From Timema cristinae (lineage: Eukaryota; Arthropoda; Insecta; Phasmatodea; Timematidae), in assembly GCA_039000515.1 (NCBI GenBank), contig JBCFYV010000001.1, forward strand, positions 65,229,729 to 65,293,728: a stretch of 64,000 nt of DNA. The letters are read 5' to 3'. The position numbers and the translations under genes were made by a program. The notes beneath the pieces were generated by a model. That model worked only from the letters and a program-made list of their open reading frames with translations, had not been told where the DNA came from and did no database searches. Below are positions 1-11,058 of the stretch, piece after piece (positions within the stretch are counted from its first letter, which is position 1; every line of letters starts with the position of its first letter).

Positions 1-180
1 TGGGCAAAACATAAAAACCATAATAATAATAATAATAGTAGTGTGAAAAAATTAGGTGCGACGCATCCCCCTTACTCTCACAAACCCCTAGCGCCCCCTT
101 TATCTATTGTGCGAAATTATTATCCCTTCTTTAATTTCTCTTAATATTTTCGGTGGATTTAATTAAGTATAAAAGTGGTT
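1..180. other. AT-rich flank with short (TAA)n run
   Basis: A short run of AAT triplets near 22-40 is followed by AT-rich sequence. I see no gene here. The segment lies upstream of the GLDC first exon. Confidence 0.5.
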
Positions 181-212
181 TTGATGGATTGATAGCCAAG
201 CTATTATATTTG

Positions 213-305
213 TTGGTTATGGTTGTAGTCACGAGAATCGAGCCCAGGACCTTTCGATAAGTTCACCAATGCTCTAAACACTGAGCTTTCTAACCGTGCC
301 CGGGT
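213..305 (-). mobile_element. tRNA-like SINE, reverse copy
   Basis: On the minus strand a tRNA-like head can be read. An A-box-like AAAGCTCAGTG is followed about 40 nt later by the B-box-like GGGCTCGATTCTC. The phrase GGTCCTGGGCTC is shared with the plus-strand copy at 571-660, so the two look like copies of one tRNA-derived SINE family. It does not fold as an intact tRNA gene. The exact ends are uncertain. Confidence 0.5.
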
Positions 306-570
306 TCATTATTTAACTCATAGATTAAGGCAGATTCTGTGATGGGCTTGGCTATTTAATCCATCATGATGTGTGTATTTGTACAGTTGTCATTGTACAT
401 TTGTACAGTTGTCATTGTACATTTGTACGGTTGTCATTGTACATTTGACAGCATAACGCTCTCCTGAGTCAAAGGTGGTCACGTTACCTGATAGCTTGTG
501 ATCTTAACTGATGTTTTCTGCACATCCATCACAGACTCTGCCTTAATATATGAGTGAAAGAATGGCCCTG

Positions 571-660
571 GCACAGGAGTATTCCTGGATAGCTCAGTGG
601 TTAAATAAAACATTGGAGTACTGGGCCAGAGGTCCTGGGCTCCATTCCGTGTCAAAGTGT
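571..660 (+). mobile_element. tRNA-like SINE, forward copy
   Basis: A tRNA-like head with a near-perfect A box (TAGCTCAGTGG) and a B-box region (GGGCTCCATTCC). It shares GGTCCTGGGCTC with the reverse copy at 213-305, and the two together form an imperfect inverted pair. The acceptor stem does not close as in a real tRNA, so this is a SINE head rather than a tRNA gene. Confidence 0.55.
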
Positions 661-989
661 CATTTTTCAATTTAAGGAATATAATAATAATTCACCAATA
701 AAGCGACCTCGAATATCATAAAACCACAAAAGTGACTATGATATGTTGTTACTATATTTACAATCTTCGTATTAGATAAAATGTGAATTCTATATATCTA
801 TTTATAAATAATTAATTACATATTTAATTTATATGATATATTTTAAAAATACTAATACAATTACATTCTGTTGTAATCCTGTGTTTATTATAATGTTTAA
901 AGTATCTTATTTGACCCGCGCACCAGAGCAATCCCATTTGTTCGGTTTGAAGAAGATGTTATCTCGTGGGGCTGTCGAGCAATGTCCGA

Positions 990-1037
990 GCGAGCGGTCA
1001 GTAAGACTCACGCACTAGACGGGCGCGGGTGTCAGTC
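990..1037 (+). promoter_or_regulatory. Possible GLDC transcription start region
   Basis: The segment just upstream of the GLDC ATG is GC-rich compared with its surroundings. It contains TCAGT at 998-1002, which matches the arthropod initiator consensus, about 38 nt before the start codon. A second TCAGT lies at 1033-1037. No TATA box is obvious. This is inference from motif and position only. Confidence 0.3.
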
Positions 1038-1178
1038 ATGTTAACCGTGAGCAGATGCTGGTGTCCACGTGTCCTCGGAGTCAGAGGACTGCTCACCAGG
1101 TCTGAAGAGTTCCCCTCCAGACACATAGGACCGAGGGACAGAGACCAGACTCGCATGCTCGACCTGCTCGGCTTCAAG
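1038..1178 (+). CDS. GLDC: Glycine decarboxylase (P-protein) exon 1
   Basis: First coding exon of glycine dehydrogenase (decarboxylating), the PLP-dependent P-protein of the mitochondrial glycine cleavage system, which releases CO2 from glycine and passes the aminomethyl group to H-protein. The 47 codons start at ATG 1038 with an Arg/Cys/Leu-rich, acid-free stretch typical of a mitochondrial presequence. They then reach FPSRHIGPRDRDQTRML, the conserved N-terminal signature of the family. The exon ends in phase 0 at AAG followed by GTAAGG. Its reading frame joins cleanly to the exon at 24946. The ATG at 1038 was chosen because it is the first ATG in frame and directly precedes the basic presequence. 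The rest of the protein (about 1000 residues in the family) lies beyond the recognised exons. Confidence 0.85.
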
Positions 1179-1354
1179 GTAAGGCTCTTTCAACAATGTA
1201 CCCAGTTCATAACTTGACAAACAAATAATTATATAAACATTCAAACAATTGACGGATGTTTTTCAAAAGAGGCCTTTAAAAACTCTGACTTAAGTCTTAA
1301 GTTCGTTAGGCGGGGAAAATATAGATGCGATTAATATGTAAAGAGTATTTAAAA

Positions 1355-1515
1355 AAAAACAGGTAGCCTGCTTCGGTGGTCACATGGTCTAAGACGTCAC
1401 TCTCGTGTTGGACTAGACCACCGATAACAGGGAGATTGGGGTTTGAGAGTTTTTTCCCAAATGGGTTTCCACTTCCCTTCACACAAATGTGGGTACACTT
1501 CTTATAAAATGTCAC
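1355..1515 (+). mobile_element. Degenerate tRNA-like SINE
   Basis: An A-box-like TGGTCACATGG is followed about 70 nt later by a degenerate B box (GGGGTTTGAGAG). A tail resembling AAATGGGTTTCCACTTCCC then CACAAATGTGGGT follows. The same tail occurs in the tandem array at 45.1-45.98 kb, so both belong to one family. This copy lies just inside GLDC intron 1. Confidence 0.4.
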
Positions 1516-1524
1516 CTTCCTCAT

Positions 1525-3045
1525 CCCTAGTTCATTAGCGTAGTTAGTACATAAGCGTATAAACTGAACAGGTAGTAGACACAGTGGTAAGCGGTATGGT
1601 AAAATAATATTGAGTTTTGAAATATGACCATCTTTTCTTATTTAGTTTCTACAGTGTCGCCAACATCCAACATCCAACTCTGGGGAAAAACGAAGAGCGG
1701 GGCATTTATGAGCTAGGTCAGGCATGTCGAACTTGAAGCCACCTTCTTCTTTTTATAAAATTTGTAGAAATACAAGCTAGGAAATGTGATATTTAGGAAA
1801 ATATTACGTATAGGTTAGTCTACACAATTTGTACTTTTTCTTCTGTAGGGATCAGTTTCTAAAATTTGTGTAACTTGTCCACCTGATGTGTTAAATGATT
1901 GACGTTGTTTAACATTAACAGCAACCAGAAGGTTTACGGTTTGCAGACACACATTTATGAACACCTAGCAGTTTGACATGTTGTTCGCACGGTTAGGAAA
2001 CACAAAAACTATTTCAAATTAGAACTTTCAACATCTAGATATGCCCAATTGTTTTTATTGTTCCCCGTTGTACAATTCTAAGATAGCTATGGCAATCACA
2101 AACCAATCATGGTAATTAAAAAATTAAAACAAATTAAATATTTGGGACAGAACATTACCTTGTCCACAAACCAAGTATACAAACAAACGCAATCCATTAA
2201 TAACACAATATTTACCTAAGGACGAAATAAAATATAAACGAAGTAATATACATTGATATACATATATATATAGGGAAAAAAATAGTATAACACTTCCCAA
2301 AGAGGAATAATAAGCATTATAGTTTTACAAAGAGATTCACGATTCACCGAGCTATATCACCAGAAATTGTTTATTTTAATTACTATATCACTGCTAGATA
2401 TGTGCTAATTTATCCTTTGACTTTTAGTTTTGTTATCGCAACGCTAATGGATCTCCTTTATGACACACTTTAGTTTTTGAATTCGTCTATTATTAGATAT
2501 TTTCTTCTCTCTATACAAAATTCAAATTTTCCACTATACTGAGAAGTTTTTTTTTCTACTGGCATTTTCCCGTCTCCTATTTTTAAAATTAAAATCTTTC
2601 TAGCTTTATGGTTATCGTGGGGTGATCTCTTTTACAAACTTGACAAATTAAAATTTTCTTTCATGCCTTAAGGTTCATACCTCATTCGGCTCTCCAGAAT
2701 TAGTGTCTATTGACCTACATGTCGAACTTTCATTTTATATCCCACCAAAATGGTTTTTTATAATAGTTTTAGGAATCTTGAGGGAATTTTCCTTTCCCGT
2801 TCAATGTTTCTTAGTTTTGAAATTTCTGGATAAGACCTTAATAGTTATTTGTAGTAGTTCTTATACTCGCCTTTCAAATTTCAATCTTCTACCACACTGC
2901 AAATTAATTTTTTATTTTACTTTTGGGTATTTTGAACCCCGCTTCCCCTTTATAAATAATAAAAATTCACACTTATTTTGTTTTTGGGGTAATCCCTCTA
3001 CATTCCTGGCACATTTTAATTTTATGCTTCACCAAAATTTTTTTT
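1525..3045. other. Intronic AT-rich sequence, no gene seen
   Basis: AT-rich intron sequence. The open frame that runs into 3098 is Phe/Leu-rich, low in complexity, and overlaps the start of the minisatellite, so it is not a credible gene. Confidence 0.5.
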
Positions 3046-3049
3046 TACC

Positions 3050-6010
3050 TTTTACTTTAAATCTCCTCTTTCCCCCTTTACCTAACTTCTCCATTTAAAT
3101 CTCCTCTTTCCCACCTTACCTATCTTCTCCATTAAAATCTCCCCTTTCCCCCGCTTACCTATCTTCTCCATTTAAATCTCCTCTTTCCCCCCCTTACCTA
3201 TCTTCTCCATTTAAATCTCCTATTTCCCCTCCTTAACTATCTTCTCCATTTAAATCTCCTCTTTACCCCACTTACCTATCTTCTTCATTTAAATCTCCTC
3301 TTTCCCCCGCTTACCTATCTTCTTCATTTAAATCTCCTCTTTCCCCCCTTACCTATCTTCTCCATTTAAATCTCCTCTTTCCCCCCCTTATCTATCTTCT
3401 CCATTAAAATCTCCTCTTTTCCCCACTTACATATCTTCTTCATTTATATCTCCTCTTTCCCCCGCTTATCTATCTTCTCCATTTAAATCTCCTCTTTCCC
3501 CCCCTTACCTATCTTCTCCATTTAAATCTCTTCTTTCCCCCCTTACCTATCTTCTCCATTTAAATCTCCTCTTTCCCCCGCTTATCTATCTTCTCCATTT
3601 AAATCTTCTCTTTCCCCCCTTACCTATATTCTCCATTTAAATCTCCTCTTTCCCCTCCTTACTTATCTTCTCCATTTAAATCTCCTCTTTCCCCCACTTA
3701 CCTATCTTCTCCATTTAAATCTCCTCTTTCCCCCGAATACTTATCTTCTCCATTTAAATCTCCTCTTTCCCCCCTTACCTATCTTCTCCATTTAAATCTC
3801 TCTCTTTCCCCCCCTTACCAATCTTCTCCATTAAAATCTCCCCTTTCCCCCACTTACCTATATTCTCGATTTAAATCTCCTCTTTGCCCCGCTTACCTAT
3901 CTTCTTCATTTAAATCTCCTCTTTCCCCCCCTTACCTATCTTCTCCATTTAAATCTCCTCTTTCCCCCCCTTACCTATCTTCTCCATTTAAATCTCCTCT
4001 TTCCCCGCTTACCTATCTTCTCCATTTAAATCTCCTCTTTCCCCCCTTACCTATCTTCTCCATTTAAATTTCCTCATTCCCCCGCTTACCTATCTTCTCC
4101 ATTTAAATCTCCTCTTTTCACCGCTTACCTATCTTCTCCATTTAAATCTCCTCTTTCCCCCCTTACCTATCTTCTCCATTTAAATCTCCTCTTTCCCCCG
4201 CTTACCTATCTTCTCCATTTAAATCTCCTCTTTCCCCCCCTTACCTATCTTCTCCATTTAAAATCTCCTCTTTCCCCCCTTACCTATCTTCTCCATTTAA
4301 ATCTCCTCTTTCCCCCTTACTATCTTCTCCATTTAAATTCCTCTTTCCCCCGCTTACCTATCTTCTCCATTTAAATTCCTCTTCCCCCCTTACCTATCTT
4401 CTCCATTTAAATCTCCTCTTTCCCCCTTACCTATCTTCTCCATTTAAATCTCCTCTTTCCCCCTTACCTATCTTCTCCATTTAAATCTCCTCTTTCCCCC
4501 CTTACCTATCTTCTCCATTTAAATCTCCTCTTTCCCCCATACCTATCTTCTCCATTTAAATCTCCTCTTTCCCCCCATTACCTATCTTCTCCATTTAAAT
4601 TCCTCTTTCCCCCGCTTACTTATCTTCTCCATTTAAATCTCCTCTTTCCCCGCTTACCTATCTTCTCCATTTAAATCTCCTCTTTCCCCCCTTACCTATC
4701 TTCTCCATTTAAATCTCCTCTTTCCCCCCCTTACCTATCTTCTCCATTTAAATCTCCTCTTTCCCCCCTTACCTATCTTCTCCATTTAAATCTCCTCTTT
4801 CCCCCACTTACCTATCTTCTCCATTTAAATCTCCTCTTTCCCCCCTTACCTATCTTCTTCATTTAAATCTCCTCTTTCCCCCGCTTACCTATCTTCTCCA
4901 TTAAATCTCCTCTTTCCCCCTTACCTATCTTCTCCATTAAAATCTCCTCTTTCCCCCCTTACCTATCTTCTCCATTAAAATCTCCTCTTTCCCCCCTTAC
5001 CTATATTCTCCATTTAATCTCCTCTTTCCCCCCTTACCTATCATCTTCATTTAAATCTCCTCTTTCCCCCTTACCTATCTCTCCATTTAAATCTCCTCTT
5101 TCCCCCTTACCTATCTTCCCCATTTAAATCTCCTCTTTCCCTCCTTACCTATCTTCTCCATTTAAATCTCCTCTTTCCCCCTTACCTATCTTCTCCATTT
5201 AAATCTCCTCTTTCCCCCGCTTACCTATCTTCTCCATTTAAATCTCCTCTTTCCCCCGTTACCTATCTTCTCCATTTAAATATCCTCTTTCCCCCCTTAC
5301 CTATCTTCTCCATTTAAATCTCCTCTTTCCCCCCTTACCTATCTTCTCCATTTAAATCTCCTCTTTCCCCCTTACCTATCTCCTTTCCATTAAATCTCCT
5401 CTTTCCCCACTTACCTATCTTCTCCATTTAAATCTCCTCTTTCCCCATTACCTATCTTCTTCCATTTAAATCTCCCTTTCCCCCCTTACCTATCTTCTCC
5501 ATTTAAATCTCCTCTTTCCCCCACTTACTCTTATCTTCTCCATTTAAATCTCCTCTTTCCCCCACTTATCTATCTTCTCCATTAAAATCTCCTCTTTCCC
5601 CCACTTACCTATATTCTCCATTTATATCTCCTTTTCCCCCGCTTACCTATCTTCTTCATTTAAATTTCCTCTTTCCCCCTTACCTATCTTCTCCATTTAA
5701 ATCTCCTCTTTCCCCCACTTACCTATATTCTCCATTTATATCTCCTCTTTCCCCCCTTACCTATCTTCTTCATTTAAATTTCCTCTTTCCCCCTTACCTA
5801 TCTTCTCCATTTAAATCTCCTCTTTCCCCCTTACCTATCTTCTCCATTTAAATCTCCTCTTTCCCCCCTTACCTATCTTCTCCATTTAAATCTCCTCTTT
5901 CCCTCGCTTACCTATCTTCTCCATTTAAATCTCCTCTTTCCCCCACTTACCTATCTTCTCCATTTAAATCTCCTCTTTCCCCCGCTTACCTATCTTCTTC
6001 ATTTAAATCT
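3050..6010. repeat. Pyrimidine-rich minisatellite, 37-38 bp unit
   Basis: A long tandem array of roughly 78 units. Each reads approximately ATCTCCTCTTTCCCCC, then CTTACCTATCTTCTCC, then ATTTAA. Units differ mainly in the length of the C run and in the one or two bases after it (CTT, GCTT, ACTT). The plus strand is almost pure C/T apart from the ATTTAAA block. It lies in GLDC intron 1 and codes for nothing. Later units are more uniform than the first ones. Confidence 0.95.
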
Positions 6011-7226
6011 TCAGTCTTTTATGATTATTTGAAATTGTCTTTACACCAAATTTCAGGTCCATACCACACAGAAAAGTAGTCAATTAATTTAATTTATAGT
6101 GGTTTTTATTAGTAGATATTATAGCCCTCTCTCCCTATTCAATCAACTAATGTTAAAATTCTCAAATTTTATGACGATATGGTTAGCTGAAGTCTACCTC
6201 CATGACTGCCAAATTTAAATTTTCTACCTCGGATAAGATGTTTTATTTCTGTCCATACGCCCTCCCCTCTATGTTTCCTAAAGTCCCAATTAAAAATGTA
6301 ATAGTTTCAGCCATTAATATTTATTTGGAGGTTTCTTTTTGCCTGACTGGTAAATTTCAGTTTTCTCACACACTGAGAGTAGACCACAATTATTTACTAA
6401 TGGTTAAAACATTTGAGGGCTCCTACCCCTTTTGCTCTAATTCACTTTTATAAATTTCATATGTTAATATTTATTTAGTTCTATAGAGTTGTCTCTAATG
6501 GGTATAACCAATTTTAATTTTCTACTTTATTTAAATGGTTTGTTCTGATTATAGGTCTCCCCATTTCCCAGAACCCCATTTTAACTTTTCCCAATTTTAG
6601 ATTTTTCTGGCTATATGAGGAAATCTCGCTATCTTATTGCCAAACAAACTGTCACGTTTCTACATATATATTACCGGCAATGTGTGTAATCCAGGTATTC
6701 TATGAAATGTCTAGGCTTTCTATATAATGCCTAGCTCATTCGGGCAAAGTATAAAATAAATTATTATATGTGTTGAATTTCATAATTTGTCTAGGAAATA
6801 TGTAGAATACCTAGGCATTATATTATTATATTTTACTACTATAAAGACACATGGCTGACTCACTGACTTTAATGCTACTGGGGGCTTGGGGCTACAACCC
6901 TAAACAACAAAGCGAGTTATATATACAATACCAAGAAACCTTTAGGTAATGTATCAATAAAAGAAAATTACTTCTTTATATTATATTATTTATTAACAAC
7001 TATATCACATATTTTAAAAGTCGTCAAGATGTCATTGATTTATTAAAGATTTAGTTTAGATTTAAAAAAAAATGGATTTGACACTTAAAAGAAAAATATA
7101 AAACCTATTACATTGCAATCAAGCTGTCAATATTGAATGATTGATTAAAGTTTTGATTTAAATTATGACGGATCAGAAAATGAAAGGAAAATGTAAAAGC
7201 TACTCTTGATAAGTTAATTTAAGATG
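6011..7226. other. Intronic sequence, no gene seen
   Basis: AT-rich intron sequence. I see no credible coding region; the open frame at 6202-6453 has no recognisable domain. Confidence 0.45.
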
Positions 7227-7534
7227 TTACTTACTACAGCAAGCAGAGCTAAAATGACACTTGGAACTACATAGTACCTTCTTTGTAACACAACAACGTT
7301 TCATTGTTAGGCACTTGGTCTTGCACATAAACTTCAAAAAGCCTTGACCGGTACCTGTAGGTACCGAGTTGCTCATGGTCTTAGTGAAATTTCCCTGTTC
7401 ACAGGAATATCTTAAAAGGATTATTTTTTCTTGCATAGTGACATTTCTGATCTGGCGTATGGCTGCTTTAATACTCCTTGTAATGTGCCCAAATTATAAA
7501 AACCTTCAATCGTCACGTCCATTACGATGACCAA

Positions 7535-7615
7535 ATATTACGAGCATCTCCTCGGCCTTTGTCTAGGTTTAGTACGGGAACTCGAACCGTGGCAGGTCTA
7601 GGATAACTGGGCGCT
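7535..7615 (-). mobile_element. Degenerate SINE fragment
   Basis: On the minus strand, the B-box-like CGGTTCGAGTTCCCGT lies next to a GCGCCCAGTTATCC segment. It probably inserted into the decayed integrase element. There is no clear A box, so confidence is low. Confidence 0.3.
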
Positions 7616-7896
7616 ATAAAAACGCATGTTTTCTTTATTTTTTTTAAATTAACTTTTTTCTAGTATAAGGCAATGAACTTTTTAAGAATATTAAAAAATG
7701 TACAATTTTTTAAAATATATCATTCAATTAAAATTAAAAAGTGATGGGTAGAAATAAAAATGAACTTTTTATTTTATTTTAAATAATCTTAATTTTCAGC
7801 GCAACATCATATATTATTAAATTACGTAAATATTCATTTTAGGAGTTGTTTAAAAAAATATTAGTAGAGGAAACGTAATCAATTCATATTTATAAA

Positions 7897-7938
7897 GTTA
7901 ACCTAACTTAACCTAACCTAACCTAACCTAACCTAACT
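7897..7938. repeat. Interstitial (CCTAA)n telomere-like tract
   Basis: About seven to eight tandem CCTAA units (TTAGG on the other strand), the first one or two degenerate (AACTTAACC). TTAGG is the canonical telomere repeat of most insects and many other arthropods. Here it lies inside an intron and inside the decayed integrase element. Confidence 0.8.
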
Positions 7939-9109
7939 ATTGCAATGCATTAATACAATACAAAGAATATTTGAATAAAATATGATGTTGTGCATAATAA
8001 AAGAGTCCATTTTTTTATTTTCTTCATAACTTTTTAATTAAAAAGAAAAAAATGCATTGCATTATTATAGAAAAAAATTGATTATTTTTAAAAGAAAAAA
8101 GTGGGTTACTTTTGGCGCTCAGTTGTCCTGGCACCCAGCTGGCAGTGCCCAGTTGTCTGGATCCGAACCATGGCACCTTGTTCAATTGGCAGAAACTTGT
8201 TGTCAGGCATTATTTTCATATTCTTTGCCTGTTTTTCTAAGTTATTCCTTGCATTTTGTCGACCATCCGCAGCATTCTTATTGTTGGTACAAAGGTGACG
8301 GAAATACTTGCGATCCCTTCGGCCACACCTTAATTCCTGCATGGTATACTCCATTTTTCATTAATTGGACAAATCGTAAGCCAATGAGAAGTTTGTTCAT
8401 CTTGCATCCATGTAGTAAGCATATTTTTTATGTCTTTACTTGCCCTTTCTACACTCTCCTGGATCTGGCGAGGTTACCCACGCACAATTTTAAGTTGAGG
8501 CAAGTAATCCTTAAGGCAAGAAACAACCTTGTTAGTGAACTCTATGCCATTATCTGATTGCAGGATTGAAGGTTCACCAATAAGCGTAAAAATATCTTTG
8601 AAATTGTAAGCTACCTCATTCGACCTTTTTGTTTTGAGAGCTTTAAGCAATACAAATTTTGTTAGATGATCCTGGTATACTATTATAAATTTGTACTCAC
8701 CATCGGGATGGGTCTGCAAGTCAATTAGGTCGACTTCACAACGCGAATGTAATTTAGAATAAACCATTGGCTTTTCCACAACACCTTTCTTGCAGCCATT
8801 CTGCGTTTGCTAACAAGGTCCACACAGCTGGATATACAGTTCAATATCAAAGCGAGTAATATTCTTGTACACGTTAGATAGTTCTTTAATCATACGATCT
8901 CACCCACCGTGACCTATCGACTGAGGTGTTTCACGAAACAGATCAAACAGTTCACTATCAGACACATACAACACAACAGCACTACTTCCTTCCTTTATTG
9001 GCTGTTTTATCTTTTGTTTTTGTTCAATGACCACTACGTCATATTTTTTTAAACAACCATTTATGACGAGGCTCATTCTTTTTTGTAATTTTTGCATAGA
9101 ATACTTCAC

Positions 9110-10000
9110 TCACTAACTCTCGATAATGTTAATCGGTAAGAAAAGCACTGTTTTTTTAAATACCAACCTTTTTTTTAGATATTGCAGGGTTAAATCGTTC
9201 TTTCATTGCACTTTCGCGAACACTATCTGCTTTCATCGCCATATAAGCCCCTGGTGGGAACTTGTGGGTAGTGATGGGCCCAATCGAGAAAAAATAATCG
9301 AGTAACTCGATTGTGTTGTGTAATCGGAAGTACTCGATTCTTCCGGGATTCCTCGAGTAACTTTACTCGGAACTTGTTATTCTTTTATTTTCTCTTTTCC
9401 TCCCAGCTAAGTGAGAATCGACCTTATTGGCTGTATTATTTATCATGCAATTTCCATTTAAATGACATATTCCCTTAGAGCTCATTTTTAATCAACAGTT
9501 TCTGCTGCAACGCTAAAAAAAAGGCCCTTTATGGTTTAAATGTTGCACATGTATTTTCAATACAAAATACTCGCAGATGTAGAGTACACTAATCGTATCG
9601 CATTTCTGATTCTTTTTAAAAGTACTCGATGAATGCTACTTGATTTATTTTTACTTGGCACCTAGACAGTATTATTTCCACAATCGCATATAATTACACT
9701 AATTATTGTATTTCTTAATTATTTTGATTATAATTTCTCCTTAGTAAAATATGAATATTTATAAATTGAAACTAATTAGAGTAAGTTACATAATAGAATA
9801 AAAAACCAGTTTTCACTTTTAAAAAGGTACAATTATTATCAATTTCTTTAACATGTGTCTATGAATGTTATTAAAAAGAGCACAAAACAATTTTTTTGTG
9901 AGACACTTCTTAAAACGCATACTTTCATATTGACTGCATGCAAGGTGAAACCTGAGTATAAGGGGATGGAGGTCTGTCAGTGTCGAACTGTTATCCCTTT
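9110..10000. other. Non-coding stretch with possible hAT-like end
   Basis: A sequence starting TAGTGATGGGCCCAATCG at about 9270 is followed by imperfect inverted copies of a TAATCGAGTAACTCGATT-like motif. It resembles the ends of small non-autonomous hAT elements, but no matching far end or target duplication was found. The rest is AT-rich without genes. Confidence 0.3.
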
Positions 10001-10390
10001 TTACTGTTGCTTCGCGTGGAGTGGTTTTGTCTCGTCGAAGTCCAGTTTCCGGGCGACGGTGGTTGTCAGGCGTCGATCTCGTGGATGGGGGTAAGGAAGG
10101 GAGATGGGGGAGAAAACATAGGCGGGTTCTGGGGTGGTCAGCGTGTGTAAATGGTAGCCCTCAGGACTAAAGGGGGAAATTGGAGTAGGTGGGGGTCGGA
10201 TGGTCGGTGTGGGGGAAGGTCGAGGGGAGGAATTATCTACTCTCGGAGATCCTGGAGCGGAGTGTTGGCGTTCGGAGGTCTGGTGGCTGCAGTAGTAGAT
10301 GGGTCCATGGGTGGAGTACTGTTTGATGGTTGCTGTCTTCTTTAGAGTCTTATGTCGGTGGGCCTTGCCGGCGCGGTGGGTGTATCCCAT
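10001..10390 (-). CDS. Pro/Ser-rich ORF of unknown origin
   Basis: A 129-codon minus-strand frame in a GC-rich island. Its product is basic at the N terminus and Pro/Ser/Thr-rich in the middle. It ends in a mixed-charge tail. I recognise no domain. It lies just downstream of the 3' end of the non-LTR retrotransposon, on the same strand, and may be a remnant of another element. A stop codon lies 12 nt upstream of the ATG, so the start is constrained. The GC-rich composition alone could keep this frame open, so it may not be a gene. Confidence 0.25.
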   Translation of the reverse strand: MGYTHRAGKAHRHKTLKKTATIKQYSTHGPIYYCSHQTSERQHSAPGSPRVDNSSPRPSPTPTIRPPPTPISPFSPEGYHLHTLTTPEPAYVFSPISLPYPHPRDRRLTTTVARKLDFDETKPLHAKQQ

Positions 10391-10439
10391 CCCGTGGGGT
10401 CACCGTCGGAAAGGATGAACAGGTTGGAGGGTGGGAGGA

Positions 10440-10560
10440 CAGAGTCCCGGCAACACGGAGTCGCGGTGGGAGGCAAGGAACGTCTCGGCAACACTAAGTC
10501 GCGGTGGGAGGTGCAGGAACAGTCCCGGCAACACGAAGTCGCGGTGGGAGGTAAGGGGTA
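10440..10560. repeat. Short GC-rich tandem repeat
   Basis: About three imperfect units of roughly 47 nt contain CCCGGCAACACGAAGTCGCGG followed by TGGGAGG. The repeat lies between the Pro/Ser-rich frame and the retrotransposon 3' end. It codes for nothing recognisable. Confidence 0.6.
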
Positions 10561-11058
10561 GTCGGGAAGGATAGGCGACGACGATAAAAAATGCTCTTTT
10601 CCAAAAATAGTGATGATTTATTACGGCTCTTGCGTAACGGCGGTTCCCCAGGGTGGGTCACCACTGACAAAATAGCAGCTCTCTTGTTTGCCTGACTACC
10701 AGCTCTGAGTGTCAGAAGCGACCCTCAGAGAAGGTAGGTGGCTTGTTAATACCTAAGAGTACCGATCTGTAGGCACAGACCATGACCTCTTTTTGTGAAA
10801 GTATTTATTGATAGTGGGAAGCAAATGGAGTGGGGGGTAGGGAGTTGTGAATTAGAGAGCGTGTTGTGTTGATAAGTATCTATATAGAGCCCTAGTACAC
10901 TGTGATGGAGAACACAAGCGTAGTCAGGCCCTATGTGTAGGATTGTGTATGTAAGTTCTAGAAGGGCTGTAAAAGAATGTGAACAAGATTAATGTATGCA
11001 CTGAATGAAGGATGAATAAGTGATTGTGAATTTGTGAAGATGATCTTTGGGTGGGGTT

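Larger units (their letters stand above)
7227..9109 (-). pseudogene. Decayed KRBA2-like integrase transposon gene
   Basis: Three collinear minus-strand blocks look like one decayed gene. The first, at 9109-8820, carries a GHGG-type N-terminal integrase motif. The second, at 8779-8474, is a DDE integrase core with VDLIDLQTHPDGEYK, then VYQDHLTKF, then LQSDNGIEFTNK, giving the first two catalytic Asp residues. The third, at 8354-8106, is Cys/Lys-rich downstream sequence. A last block at 7436-7227 is a cysteine cluster (CKTKC, CCVTKK, SSKCH) like the C-terminal Cys-rich tail of the KRBA2/SCAND3-type transposon-derived integrases. Stops and frameshifts separate the blocks. Between 7440 and 8060 lie foreign insertions, including a SINE-like piece and a telomere-like tract. 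The family assignment rests on motif recognition only. Confidence 0.6.

Noticed and set aside
571..660. Functional tRNA gene
   Set aside because: A and B boxes are present, but the acceptor and anticodon stems do not pair. It is a SINE head.
833..1018. Open frame just upstream of GLDC exon 1
   Set aside because: It has no domain, overlaps the probable promoter and contains ordinary intergenic composition. The GLDC start at 1038 is in a different frame.
1041..1244. Minus-strand frame over GLDC exon 1
   Set aside because: It is the antisense shadow of the GLDC exon.
2703..3098. 131-codon Phe/Leu-rich frame
   Set aside because: It is low in complexity, runs into the minisatellite, and shows no domain.
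3050..6010. CRISPR-like array of regular repeats
   Set aside because: The units are contiguous, with no unique spacers, in a eukaryotic intron. It is a minisatellite.
8057..8557. 166-codon plus-strand frame
   Set aside because: It is the antisense shadow of the decayed integrase gene on the minus strand.
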